Source: an uncultured Methanobrevibacter sp. (GTDB taxonomy: Archaea; Methanobacteriota; Methanobacteria; Methanobacteriales; Methanobacteriaceae). From it: a DNA stretch of 26,506 bases. The notes below the pieces were generated by a model. That model searched no databases. It had not been told where the DNA came from and saw only the letters and a program-made list of their open reading frames with translations. This document shows positions 1-7,417 of the stretch, piece by piece (the first letter of the stretch is position 1; every line of letters begins with the position of its first letter). The DNA lies in contig ONIK01000037.1 in assembly GCA_900317865.1 (NCBI GenBank), positions 1 to 26,506 on the forward strand. Reading direction: 5' to 3'. The position numbers and the translations under genes are program-made.

Positions 1-99
1 ACATATGAAATTGCAGATATCAATGATTTAGCTGAAAATAACGAGTTTTTAATCTTTTTAGATGATTTTTTATATCCAAATCAGCATATTAAACGTTAA
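1..99 (+). CDS. C-terminal end of an unknown protein (partial)
   Basis: An open frame enters from the left edge and stops with TAA at 97-99. The visible 32 residues are acidic and hydrophobic and end in PNQHIKR. They are too short to assign to a family. The frame is open across the whole visible stretch and is followed by a separate promoter for the next gene, which is why I call it a real gene end. The function is not known. Confidence 0.5.
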   Translation, partial: TYEIADINDLAENNEFLIFLDDFLYPNQHIKR

Positions 100-131
100 T
101 TATTTTTAAGTTACCATTTAATCACCAAATC

Positions 132-140
132 TTTAAATAT
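132..140 (+). promoter_or_regulatory. TATA box of the rubrerythrin gene
   Basis: TTTAAATAT lies about 35-40 bases before the ATG at 175. That would place the start of transcription near 160 and leave a short leader holding the ribosome binding site AGGTGAT at 165-171. This is read by eye from the archaeal TATA pattern only. Confidence 0.5.
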
Positions 141-174
141 TATAAAAAAGCCTTTTAATTTTACAGGTGATAAT

Positions 175-723
175 ATGACAAGTAAATTAGAAGGTAGTAA
201 AACCGAAAAAAATCTTTTAACTGCTCTTCAAGGAGAGTCACTTGCACGTGTGAAATATGAATTCTATGCAAGCCAGGCAAAAAAAGACGGCTATGTTCAG
301 TTATCTGAAATATTTTCAGAAACATCAGACAATGAAAAAGAACATGCAAAAGTATGGTTTAAACTGTTACATGATGGAGAAGTTAAAGACACTTTAACCA
401 ACTTGGGTGAAGCTATCGATGCTGAAGAATATGAATGGTCTGACATGTATGCAAATTTTGCCGTTGAAGCCCGTGAAGAAGGTTTTGACGATATTGCAGA
501 TTTGTTTGAACTGACCGCAAATATTGAAAAAGCCCATGAAAACAGGTACAAAAGATTTGTGGAAAACATTGAAAATGGCAGTGTATTCAAAAAATCAGAT
601 GTAATTACCTGGAAATGCGGCAACTGCGGTAACTTGTATGTTGGAAAAAGTGCGCCTGAAGTTTGTCCGATGTGTAATCATCCTCAGGGACACTATAGAA
701 AATTAGTTTTAAGTTATATTTAA
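175..723 (+). CDS. rbr: Rubrerythrin
   Basis: Rubrerythrin is a cytoplasmic diiron protein that reduces hydrogen peroxide in anaerobes, taking electrons through its rubredoxin-like domain. The 182-residue length is normal. The N-terminal four-helix domain shows diiron ligands: E21 in GESLAR, E54 and H57 in NEKEHA, E98 in VEAREE, and E118 and H121 in IEKAH. The C-terminal rubredoxin-like domain has C148-x2-C151 and C164-x2-C167. The ATG at 175 follows AGGTGATAAT at a good distance. The gene stands alone with its own TATA box and converges on thymidylate synthase. A role in oxygen tolerance is known for the family and inferred here. Confidence 0.95.
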   Translation: MTSKLEGSKTEKNLLTALQGESLARVKYEFYASQAKKDGYVQLSEIFSETSDNEKEHAKVWFKLLHDGEVKDTLTNLGEAIDAEEYEWSDMYANFAVEAREEGFDDIADLFELTANIEKAHENRYKRFVENIENGSVFKKSDVITWKCGNCGNLYVGKSAPEVCPMCNHPQGHYRKLVLSYI

Positions 724-729
724 TCTAAT

Positions 730-749
730 TTCTTTTTATTTTTTATTTT
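730..749 (+). terminator. T-rich terminator after rubrerythrin
   Basis: Three T-tracts directly follow the rubrerythrin stop codon (TCTTTTTATTTTTTATTTT). U-rich tracts of this sort commonly end archaeal transcripts. No strong hairpin precedes them on this strand. Confidence 0.45.
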
Positions 750-764
750 AAAAAAAGAAGGTTT

Positions 765-788
765 AATAGCTATTTGTTGCTAGCTATT
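765..788 (-). terminator. Hairpin terminator of thymidylate synthase
   Basis: AATAGCTA and TAGCTATT form a perfect 8-base inverted repeat around an 8-base loop. It spans the last codons of the minus-strand gene. On that strand it is followed within about ten bases by CTTCTTTTTTT, as in a hairpin-plus-U-tract terminator. Confidence 0.55.
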
Positions 789-1480
789 AATTTACGGGCT
801 GCTTTTAAGTCAGTACTATATATGTGGCCTGATGTGGAGTGGTAATGGACTCCTCCGAAGTTAAGTTTCTCACCCATTATCTCTTTATTAACTTCATCTT
901 TCATTTTTATTCCGAGATATGTGATAAAGAACATGTTGGAATAGAATGCTCCGTAAATATCGTTACTTCTGAATATGCAGTGGATTGTCAATTCATTATC
1001 ACGAACAATGCATTGCAGGAACTGTAAACATGGGATGTCTTCCTCTTCAGCATCTTCTATTGGATTTATTGTTACGGCTACCGCACGGTTTGATCCGGTT
1101 GCGGTTAGGATTCTTTTTTTCATGCTTTCAAACTGGTCAACATCAAAATGTGCAAAGATACGGTTTGGGTAGGTGTATACGAATCCCTGGGTGTTATTGA
1201 TAATTTCAGGGTCTTCCACTGACCTTACATATTCGTATAATGCATCGCTTTTTATTGGACATCCTTCAATGTCAAATCTGCCTGATTTAATGTCTGATAG
1301 CATCATATCTGTGGTGTAATTTTGATATTTTGCTCTGAATTTTAGGTCTAGAGGGTCATCTATTATATAGAAGTTTCCTAAACTTTCCTTTAAATGGTGA
1401 TTACTGTCTTTATAAGTTTCTTTTCCTTCTTTTAGAATTTTATTAACGAAATCCAAATAACATTGATTAATACTTAACAT
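770..1480 (-). CDS. thyA: Thymidylate synthase, methanogen type
   Basis: The protein would convert dUMP to dTMP, with the methylene group coming from a tetrahydromethanopterin-type carrier in methanogens. Visible family motifs are GSNRAVAVTINP (phosphate-binding Arg region), DIPCLQF with the candidate catalytic Cys at about residue 151, FRSNDIYGAFYSNMF (the RS-D...N block) and the C-terminal HYHSTSGHIY, which resembles the HxY nucleotide-binding motif. I place the start at the ATG at 1480 (236 residues). A TTG at 1489 would sit on top of the AAAGGA ribosome binding site, whereas the ATG lies about 9 bases from it. The gene has its own space upstream and a hairpin terminator. A related pyrimidine hydroxymethylase is the main alternative. 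Confidence 0.78.
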   Translation of the reverse strand: MLSINQCYLDFVNKILKEGKETYKDSNHHLKESLGNFYIIDDPLDLKFRAKYQNYTTDMMLSDIKSGRFDIEGCPIKSDALYEYVRSVEDPEIINNTQGFVYTYPNRIFAHFDVDQFESMKKRILTATGSNRAVAVTINPIEDAEEEDIPCLQFLQCIVRDNELTIHCIFRSNDIYGAFYSNMFFITYLGIKMKDEVNKEIMGEKLNFGGVHYHSTSGHIYSTDLKAARKLIASNK

Positions 1481-1560
1481 CTTAAACAATCCTTTATATT
1501 GTTGTTATATTTGTTTTTTGAATTATTAAAATTTAGCGTTTATAAAAAAATAAGAAATAA

Positions 1561-1584
1561 AATGTAATGGGGAGCCATTACATT
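1561..1584 (-). terminator. Perfect 10-base-pair hairpin terminator
   Basis: AATGTAATGG and CCATTACATT are perfect inverted repeats around the loop GGAG. The hairpin lies directly after the stop codon of the M14-like gene on the minus strand, where it is followed by TTTTATTTCTTATTTTTTT. It separates that gene from thymidylate synthase downstream. Confidence 0.7.
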
Positions 1585-1585
1585 G

Positions 1586-2278
1586 CTATTTTTTGACTGT
1601 ATTGTACATCAATTCAAACAGTTCAAGAGCTTTGTTTGTTGAATCTTGATCGTTAATGTTTTCAGGTATTTCATAAACGAATGTAGGGTAACCTGCATAT
1701 GCAATCGGATTTGAAACAAGTGTTGCAGATGTTGCTTTGATTGGTTGGGATACATCTCTCGGGAAGTATCTAAAGTCACTTGAATTTGCTATTTTCTGTG
1801 AAATTTCAACAGATGCTTTGTCCATTGCAGGTGTGGCCAGGTAAAATCCTTCGCCATATCCTTCAATATGGGAATGACTGATAATTACCGCTTTTGCCTT
1901 GGTATTATTAATGTCCGGAACTATGTAGTCATGGACCAGGCTTTCACCATTGTCACGGCTTTGCTGATAATCATCAGGATTTTTGGTTACATTAACGTGA
2001 TATACTGTAAATTTGACGTCATGTTTTTCGGCAAATTCCTTTGCAGCTTTGATTTCCGGTTCAATGGCTAATTTTTCTCTTGGATGAATACCTGCAATTA
2101 AAACAAGTTCTGTATCGGAATTTTGGTTTCCGTAAACAATTTTATCTATGCTTCCCAAATCATTTTCCCAGTGATTGACGTTGGAACTTGAATTATGGGA
2201 ATTGAAATCAAACAGGAATACTGAAGAAATTATAGCTAAAAGTACAATTATTATAATAATCTTTATTTTATTATCCAT
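1586..2278 (-). CDS. Membrane-anchored M14-like zinc carboxypeptidase or deacylase
   Basis: One N-terminal membrane segment (about residues 4-24) is followed by an extracellular domain. The domain carries the hallmark ligands of the zinc carboxypeptidase/succinylglutamate desuccinylase superfamily: H65-x-x-E68 in AGIHPREKLA, a later His in IISHSH (135/137), and a likely catalytic Glu at 203 in TFVYEIPE near the C-terminus. Such enzymes remove C-terminal residues from peptides or deacylate small molecules. Outside the cell this one could act on cell-wall peptides or nutrients, but the substrate cannot be read from the sequence. The 230 residues are a little short for M14. The ATG at 2278 follows AAGGTGAAT. 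The gene is single and divergent from the next one. Confidence 0.65.
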   Translation of the reverse strand: MDNKIKIIIIIVLLAIISSVFLFDFNSHNSSSNVNHWENDLGSIDKIVYGNQNSDTELVLIAGIHPREKLAIEPEIKAAKEFAEKHDVKFTVYHVNVTKNPDDYQQSRDNGESLVHDYIVPDINNTKAKAVIISHSHIEGYGEGFYLATPAMDKASVEISQKIANSSDFRYFPRDVSQPIKATSATLVSNPIAYAGYPTFVYEIPENINDQDSTNKALELFELMYNTVKK

Positions 2279-2399
2279 AATTATTCACCTTTATATATCA
2301 TTTATTGAAACTTAAATTTAATTCTTTCTTTCAAAAGTAATTTACTTATATAAATTGAATTAAATTATTAATTAGATAATTTGTATAGTAGGCGATTCA

Positions 2400-3041
2400 A
2401 TGAGTGAAGAAAAGCTGGATATGTTGATAGAACTTAATAAAAAAATAGTCAGGCAAAACGATGAAATAATTGATTTGCTTAAGCAGTTAAACGGCAGTGA
2501 TAAGAAAACTTCCCATGAAGAGGAAGTGGAATTACCGCAAAAAGAAGAAGAAACTGTTGTAAAGGATGTCAGTGAACATTTTTCAGCTATTGAGTTAAGT
2601 GAAGGGGAAGTTTTATTTGTAGCCAATAGTCAGGACAATCAGATTGATATTTACAGGTTAAGTGTTAAAGAGTCTGATGAACTTAAGGTTAGTCCTCCCC
2701 AAATTGAAAATGAAATTCAAAATAATTTTGATGACATAAATTATGAAATAACGCTTGATAATTTAACTGGAAGTAGCATAACTAGTCAATTTAAAACACC
2801 ATTGCTTGTAGCAATTGAAAGCTTGAATAATAAAAGTGCAATCCCGTCTGATGTATGTATACTTGATGATGAAGTTTTTGTAAATTTGCCTGATATATTG
2901 AGGGTTGCTATAGAAAGTGGTGCAAAAACTATTTATTCATCCATTAAAAATTCAATGGCAGTACTTCAGGCACCCCCTATGATAATGGATTATTTAAATT
3001 TCTATAAAAACAATGATGATTTGCTTCAAAGATTATTTTAA
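2400..3041 (+). CDS. Unknown acidic protein with N-terminal coiled coil
   Basis: I do not recognise this 213-residue protein. Residues 1-30 are a regular charged and hydrophobic heptad pattern (LDMLIELNKKIVRQNDEIID), which suggests an oligomerising coiled coil. Next comes an acidic linker rich in Glu and Lys (about 35-55), then a globular part beginning IELSEGEVLFVANS. There is no signal peptide or membrane segment, so it is probably cytoplasmic. A TATA-like ACTTATATAAATT lies about 50 bases upstream. The gene is single, converges on the pyrophosphatase gene and is separated from it by a hairpin. Its codon and base use look like its neighbours. Confidence 0.7.
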   Translation: MSEEKLDMLIELNKKIVRQNDEIIDLLKQLNGSDKKTSHEEEVELPQKEEETVVKDVSEHFSAIELSEGEVLFVANSQDNQIDIYRLSVKESDELKVSPPQIENEIQNNFDDINYEITLDNLTGSSITSQFKTPLLVAIESLNNKSAIPSDVCILDDEVFVNLPDILRVAIESGAKTIYSSIKNSMAVLQAPPMIMDYLNFYKNNDDLLQRLF

Positions 3042-3055
3042 AAAAAGAAATGTTT

Positions 3056-3074
3056 GTGAGTTTTAAAAACTCAC
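3056..3074 (-). terminator. 9-base-pair hairpin between convergent genes
   Basis: GTGAGTTTT and AAAACTCAC are perfect inverted repeats around a single central base. The hairpin abuts the stop codon of the pyrophosphatase gene and is followed on the minus strand by TTTCTTTTTTT. It may also help end the plus-strand gene that stops at 3041. Confidence 0.55.
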
Positions 3075-3995
3075 TTAAGCATTTTCAGTCATTATGGGAA
3101 CGACCTGTTTTTTACGTGAAACCACACCTTCCAAAAGTGCAGTATTGTCTTTCAGTTCAACACCGTAGGCTTTTTCAACTAAGCTTGCATCTTTACCTAA
3201 AACGATTACCTGTGAATTGCTGTTAACGATGTCTGTTATTAAAAGCATGAATAAATCCAAATCTTCTTTTTCAATGATTTTTTCAATTCCTGCTTCCAAT
3301 TCATCTTTCATTTCCAAAACATCAGGAATGCTTGCAGTATTGACCTGATTTACAATGGATTTAACATCTTTAAAGTCAATTTGTTTAGCATCAAGAGCTA
3401 AAATTTCGTCAACGGTAAAGCTTGAAAGGTCAGTTCCCGCTTTTAACATTTCCAAACCGTATTCTTCATAATCTACATCAGCTATTTTAGCCAATTCTTC
3501 TACTGCTTTTTTATCGTCATCAGTTGTGGTAGGTGATTTTAAAAGCAGGGTATCGGAAATAATTGCGGATAACATTAAATGAGCAATTTTAGGTTGAATT
3601 TCAACATTATTTTCATTGAATAATTTACATAATATTGTTTCAGTGCACCCTACAGCTTCAGCTCTGTAAAATAATGGATATGAGGTTTCAAGAGCTATTT
3701 TGTGGTGATCAACCACTTTTTTAATGTTCATGTTTTCCAAATTGTCAATTGATTCGGATGGACTGTTGTGGTCTACTAAAATTACATCGCTGCCTTCATC
3801 AAGGGATTCGATTAATTCAGGTGCTTCAATATCTAAATAATTTAAAACAAATTCGGTTTCTTTGTTAATATTACCTAATCTGCATGCAACAGCATTCTCG
3901 TTTCCAAGTTGCTTTTCCAATTCACACATAACTAAACTTGATGTGATTGTGTCTGTATCTGGACTTTTGTGTCCGAAAATATAAGTCTTATCCAT
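3075..3995 (-). CDS. ppaC: Manganese-dependent inorganic pyrophosphatase, family II
   Basis: This DHH-family enzyme hydrolyses pyrophosphate to phosphate in the cytoplasm, using Mn or Co. The ordered motifs are all present: GHKSPDTDT at the N-terminus (metal site), LVDHNSPSES, the signature VDHHK, AIISDT, and the C-terminal substrate motif SRKKQV. The start is placed at the ATG at 3995, which follows AAAGTGATAAT, the same leader form as at rubrerythrin. It gives 306 residues, matching the usual family length. The upstream in-frame start at 4022 would add nine atypical residues. The gene is monocistronic and divergent from a SpoIIM-family gene. Confidence 0.95.
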   Translation of the reverse strand: MDKTYIFGHKSPDTDTITSSLVMCELEKQLGNENAVACRLGNINKETEFVLNYLDIEAPELIESLDEGSDVILVDHNSPSESIDNLENMNIKKVVDHHKIALETSYPLFYRAEAVGCTETILCKLFNENNVEIQPKIAHLMLSAIISDTLLLKSPTTTDDDKKAVEELAKIADVDYEEYGLEMLKAGTDLSSFTVDEILALDAKQIDFKDVKSIVNQVNTASIPDVLEMKDELEAGIEKIIEKEDLDLFMLLITDIVNSNSQVIVLGKDASLVEKAYGVELKDNTALLEGVVSRKKQVVPIMTENA

Positions 3996-4053
3996 ATTAT
4001 CACTTTGAATTTTTATAATCATTTATTAGTATGTATTTATAAATTAATAAATA

Positions 4054-4698
4054 ATGTCATTTTTGGATAGCTATTTCAAATATTTAAAAAGTGCTTTTGT
4101 TGAACATAAATACTTATTGATTTTTACAATAGTATTTGCCGCATCATGCTGGATTGGCGCATATTTCCTTGCAGATTATATCTTCACTCCATATGAACTG
4201 GCCGATTTGGCTTATCTTTCTCAGGAAACACAGTTTTCATTTATGGATATGATGATTATCATTATCAATAACTGTTATATTAATGTGGTGAGCTATATTG
4301 AAGCAATATTTTTATGTATTGGGCCTGTATATGACATGACTCTTAATATCGGAATGTCCGGTATTGTTTCAAGAGCAACTGAAATGGCATGCGGTGATCC
4401 ATTTTTATTTTTAAAATTGACCTGTCTTCATGGATTTTTTGAGGATGCATCCACTGTTTTAAACAGTTTTGCAGGATTTCTGTTGTTCTATTTTATAATT
4501 AAATCTATTAAGGATATATTCAAGCCTTCCCAACATTTGGCCAATGGAGCAATTACCAATTCTCTTGAAATCAATAAAAAACTGCTATATCAGTCATTGG
4601 CCGTGTTTGTCCTGGGCTTTTTTGTCATGATATTTGCCGGATTTTTGGAAGAATACATCAGCATACCATTCGGTAATATGATTGCTTATCTTTTTTAA
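4054..4698 (+). CDS. SpoIIM-family (DUF95) membrane protein, divergent copy
   Basis: This is a 214-residue integral membrane protein with about five hydrophobic segments. The segment LTCLHGFFEDASTVLNSFAG lines up with PHGILEIPAFFCSDVAG of the second SpoIIM-family gene at 6213-6845. The C-terminal FAGFLEEYISIPFGNMI lines up with ALIEGFITPHIGNIV. Stage II sporulation protein M acts in cell-wall remodelling in spore-forming bacteria. In archaea, which do not sporulate, the family is widespread with unknown function. The central His-Gly is kept, but the preceding Pro and the following E-I-P are changed, so this copy may have a different role. A hairpin terminator follows. Confidence 0.65.
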   Translation: MSFLDSYFKYLKSAFVEHKYLLIFTIVFAASCWIGAYFLADYIFTPYELADLAYLSQETQFSFMDMMIIIINNCYINVVSYIEAIFLCIGPVYDMTLNIGMSGIVSRATEMACGDPFLFLKLTCLHGFFEDASTVLNSFAGFLLFYFIIKSIKDIFKPSQHLANGAITNSLEINKKLLYQSLAVFVLGFFVMIFAGFLEEYISIPFGNMIAYLF

Positions 4699-4717
4699 AA
4701 GTTATTTAACTTTTTTT
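4697..4717 (+). terminator. Hairpin terminator with T-tract
   Basis: AAAAGTT, loop ATTT and AACTTTT form a perfect 7-base stem that runs into a T-tract directly after the stop codon of the SpoIIM-like gene. Confidence 0.6.
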
Positions 4718-4783
4718 GTTTTTGTACAGTAAAATTTTAAATAACGGATGTCTGTTTAATTTTTTTTCCCAGTTAGAAAATTA

Positions 4784-4792
4784 TTTTTATAA
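4784..4792 (+). promoter_or_regulatory. TATA box of malate dehydrogenase; transcript probably leaderless
   Basis: TTTTTATAA is centred about 24 bases before the ATG at 4812. With the usual archaeal spacing, transcription would begin at or next to the start codon. No ribosome binding site is visible there. Confidence 0.45.
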
Positions 4793-4811
4793 CAAAAACT
4801 AATATAATCTC

Positions 4812-5765
4812 ATGGTCAAAGTAAGTATTTTGGGTGCAACTGGTGTAATCGGAAAAAACGTTGCATTCACCCTGGCGAGAGCCGACACCGTTGATGAAAT
4901 TGTTTTATTTGCAAGAGAAGGAAGTATAGATAAGGCTAAGGGTGAATCCTTTGATATGTATGATGCGCTAGCTGCAGAGGATATTGATTGTAAATTAACT
5001 CCTTCAACACATTATGATGATATAAAAAATTCCAGTATTGTATTAATTACAGCAGGCACTCCAAGAAAAGAAGGAATGACTAGAATGGATTTAGCCATTC
5101 CAAATGCGGAAATTGTAAGAAATTATGCAGAAAAAATTGCAGTTCATGCTCCGGATTCCATTATATTGATAGCTACAAATCCTGTTGATGTCATGACCAC
5201 AGTTGCTCTTGAAGCATCCGGTTTTGACAAAACAAGAGTTATTGGAATTGGAAACCACCTGGATTCTTTAAGGCTTAAGACATATTTTTCAAGACAGATT
5301 AATATCAACAGTTCAGAAGTCCACACAAGGGTTATCGGTGAGCATGGAGATCATATGGTTCCTTTGTTAAGTTCAACAACCATTGGTGGTATTCCATTGA
5401 AGTATTTCGTTCAGTCTGTGGATATGGATATTCCAAGATTAATTAATCGTCTCAGAAAAGCGGGAAATACTATTATATCCAAAAAAGGCGCAACAGAATA
5501 TGGTCCCGCATTTGCTATTTCAAATTTAATTTCAACTATTTTAACTGACAGCCATAAGATTTTAACCGTCAGTACATATTTGAATGGTGAAATTGTCGGT
5601 GTTAAGGATGTATCTTTAGGTGTTCCTGTTGTTTTATCCAAAAAGGGAATAGCTATGATTGTTCCGATTCATATGAATGATTATGAGGAAGAAAAATTTA
5701 AAGCAGCTGCTGAATTTGTAAGGCAGTCTACTGAAGAAGTTAAAAAGAGCTTTAAATCTCAATGA
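4812..5765 (+). CDS. mdh: Malate dehydrogenase, archaeal LDH-like type
   Basis: The enzyme interconverts malate and oxaloacetate, which fits the incomplete reductive citrate pathway of methanogens. The Rossmann motif GATGVIG is at 8-14, substrate arginines are R85 and R91 in PRKEGMTRMDL, NPVDV is at 123-127, the D151-x2-R154 pair follows GNHL, and the catalytic His is H178 in IGEHGDHMVP. After the second beta strand the sequence is FAREGS, with Ala-Arg-Glu where NAD-specific enzymes carry an acidic residue. This resembles the NADP-preferring Methanocaldococcus enzyme, so I infer NADPH use. The length of 317 is normal. The last 14 bases overlap the convergent phosphoesterase gene. Confidence 0.9.
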   Translation: MVKVSILGATGVIGKNVAFTLARADTVDEIVLFAREGSIDKAKGESFDMYDALAAEDIDCKLTPSTHYDDIKNSSIVLITAGTPRKEGMTRMDLAIPNAEIVRNYAEKIAVHAPDSIILIATNPVDVMTTVALEASGFDKTRVIGIGNHLDSLRLKTYFSRQININSSEVHTRVIGEHGDHMVPLLSSTTIGGIPLKYFVQSVDMDIPRLINRLRKAGNTIISKKGATEYGPAFAISNLISTILTDSHKILTVSTYLNGEIVGVKDVSLGVPVVLSKKGIAMIVPIHMNDYEEEKFKAAAEFVRQSTEEVKKSFKSQ

Positions 5766-6189
5766 ATTTGACTTCAATTTCTTTTTCTATTTTTAGTACT
5801 GCAACGGATTTTGATGCTCTTCCGGGATTGATCAGATAGATTTTCTTGATTTTTTCAAAATTGGGGCTGTGTGTATGGCCGCTTACAACAATATCTGCAT
5901 TGTTTTTCAATCCGAATTCATACAGGTCTTTAATCTTATCTCCGTGTACCAGAACAATAGTTTTTCCGTTGGCATTAATTGTTTCACTTTTATTTAAATC
6001 TAATTCATCATTATTTCCAAGAACCGCCGTAACAGGCGCAATTTCGGATAATTCATCCAATACCTTTTGTGATGTAATGTCTCCTGCATGAAGTATCAAA
6101 TCGACATTTTCAAATATTTCAAATATTTTTTCATTAAGTTTTCCCTTTTTGGGTGATATGTGTGTGTCTGAAATCAGTCCAATTATCAT
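5752..6189 (-). CDS. YfcE/MJ0936-type metallophosphoesterase
   Basis: This is a small (145-residue) calcineurin-like phosphodiesterase of the cytoplasmic two-metal family. Metal ligands are visible in order: D8 and H10 in SDTH, D37 in HAGDIT, the Asn of LGNNDE, H82 in VHGDK, and H105 and H107 in SGHTH. Family members hydrolyse artificial phosphodiesters, and their natural substrate is usually unknown. Its 3' end overlaps malate dehydrogenase tail to tail, so the two transcripts must be antisense over at least 14 bases. Only 23 bases separate it from the SpoIIM gene upstream, so those two are probably co-transcribed. The ribosome binding site is weak, which fits translation as a second gene. 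Confidence 0.88.
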   Translation of the reverse strand: MIIGLISDTHISPKKGKLNEKIFEIFENVDLILHAGDITSQKVLDELSEIAPVTAVLGNNDELDLNKSETINANGKTIVLVHGDKIKDLYEFGLKNNADIVVSGHTHSPNFEKIKKIYLINPGRASKSVAVLKIEKEIEVKFIEI

Positions 6190-6212
6190 ATTAATCAGTT
6201 ACTGCAGTTCAA

Positions 6213-6845
6213 TTAAAATAATTTGGTTCCGCTGATTTGCTGGCTGACAATATTTCCTATATGTGGTGTAATGAAACCTTCTATTAATGCAGCTATTGCA
6301 AACAAGACTATGGCCAGTAACAGCAGGACTATCGCATGTTTTAATGTTTTTTTGTTATTTTCATATCCTTCTTTCAGTGTATTTTTATTGATTTTGTCCC
6401 TGATTACTCTGAATATAAACAGAAATAATAATATTCCTGCAACGTCACTGCAGAAAAATGCCGGAATTTCAAGTATTCCGTGGGGAACTATCAATGCCAA
6501 AAATATCGCTAGGCTTGGAATTGATTTAACGGTATATCCTGCCATAAATCCTATTGTAAAACCGTTAGTGAATATTGAAATTATAGCGTAAATTCCAAAT
6601 ATTATTGAGCCAAAAAAGACCATAACCGCTGTAGATTCATTATGTATCATTATATCCCATGCATTAATTGATGATGCGCCTCCTTCAACACCCATTGCCT
6701 GTTTAAGTATAGGCATTAAATATGATGCAATATCATCTGCAAAAATACATCCTATAATAAATCCTATAATAAAAAGAACAGTTAATATTTCAAAAATTCT
6801 TTTATTTTCAACTAATGCTTCTTTAATTTCATTTTTAATATTCAT
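6213..6845 (-). CDS. Stage II sporulation protein M family membrane protein
   Basis: This 210-residue integral membrane protein has about five transmembrane segments and the family signature VPHGILEIPAFF (about residues 120-132), followed by LLFLFIFRVIRDK and, near the end, ALIEGFITPHIGN. It is the typical archaeal SpoIIM/DUF95 form. The biochemical role is unknown in archaea, and envelope remodelling is only a suggestion from the bacterial namesake. The ATG at 6845 lies about 28 bases from a TATA-like element with no ribosome binding site, so the message is probably leaderless. The metallophosphoesterase follows in the same direction. Confidence 0.85.
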   Translation of the reverse strand: MNIKNEIKEALVENKRIFEILTVLFIIGFIIGCIFADDIASYLMPILKQAMGVEGGASSINAWDIMIHNESTAVMVFFGSIIFGIYAIISIFTNGFTIGFMAGYTVKSIPSLAIFLALIVPHGILEIPAFFCSDVAGILLFLFIFRVIRDKINKNTLKEGYENNKKTLKHAIVLLLLAIVLFAIAALIEGFITPHIGNIVSQQISGTKLF

Positions 6846-6868
6846 TAGTTTATTTTAGGGTTTTTCTG

Positions 6869-6892
6869 ATATATAAAGTTAAACTTATATAG
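6869..6892. promoter_or_regulatory. Divergent TATA boxes between SpoIIM and a secreted protein gene
   Basis: ATATATAAA at 6869-6877 reads as TTTATATAT on the minus strand and is centred about 28 bases before the SpoIIM ATG. TTATATAG at 6885-6892 is centred about 28 bases before the ATG at 6917. Both genes would then be leaderless or nearly so. The two boxes are only 7 bases apart, so the two preinitiation complexes could compete. Confidence 0.45.
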
Positions 6893-6916
6893 TTGAGTTA
6901 TACATAACATATTAAC

Positions 6917-7417
6917 ATGAAAAAGATATTTTTAATATTTCTATGTTTATCCGTATTCCTTGTAGGCATGTCATTCGTATCTGCAAAGGAGGATACTCAT
7001 TTTGAAATAGAAAAAGATTCTTCAGGTTATGCTGCAATAGTGAGTTTAAAGGATTCAAATAATAATCCTGTTCCTAATGTAAAGTTTACAATTAAAATAA
7101 CAAAACCTAATGGTGCCGTTAGGAATGTGGGTACAAAATCACTCAATAAAACCGGACAAAACATATTTTTCCTGGGAAGCACTAAAGGGGATTATGTATT
7201 GCATGTTGAATTTAAGGGAAACAGTAACTACAATCCTAGTTCCTTTACAAAAACAATATCAATGACATCCGGAAACAACAACCGCGGATCCATATACAAT
7301 TATTATGATAATCATAACTATGGAGATAGTTTAAGAATGGATGAATATATCTATGATAACTATTGGGACGAAGAGATATATGACAATCCGAGAAATTATG
7401 ACGGTGAAGGTTATTGA
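6917..7417 (+). CDS. Secreted Ig-like (adhesin-type) protein with Tyr/Asp-rich tail
   Basis: A classic signal peptide occupies about residues 1-23 and ends in SFVSAKE. Residues 35-115 look like one bacterial Ig-like or carboxypeptidase-regulatory beta-sandwich repeat (SLKDSNNNPVPNVKFTIKIT, then GDYVLHVEFKGNSNYNPSS). This repeat is typical of adhesin-like proteins of gut Methanobrevibacter, although those are usually far longer and carry several repeats. The last 45 residues are rich in Tyr, Asp and Asn. No anchor is visible, so the protein is probably secreted or held by partners. The stop codon overlaps the start of the next gene (TGATG), so the two are translationally linked. A specific ligand cannot be inferred. 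Confidence 0.7.
   Translation: MKKIFLIFLCLSVFLVGMSFVSAKEDTHFEIEKDSSGYAAIVSLKDSNNNPVPNVKFTIKITKPNGAVRNVGTKSLNKTGQNIFFLGSTKGDYVLHVEFKGNSNYNPSSFTKTISMTSGNNNRGSIYNYYDNHNYGDSLRMDEYIYDNYWDEEIYDNPRNYDGEGY

Noticed and set aside
3996..4022. Longer N-terminus for the pyrophosphatase
   Set aside because: The internal ATG at 3995 has the better ribosome binding site and gives the normal family N-terminus.
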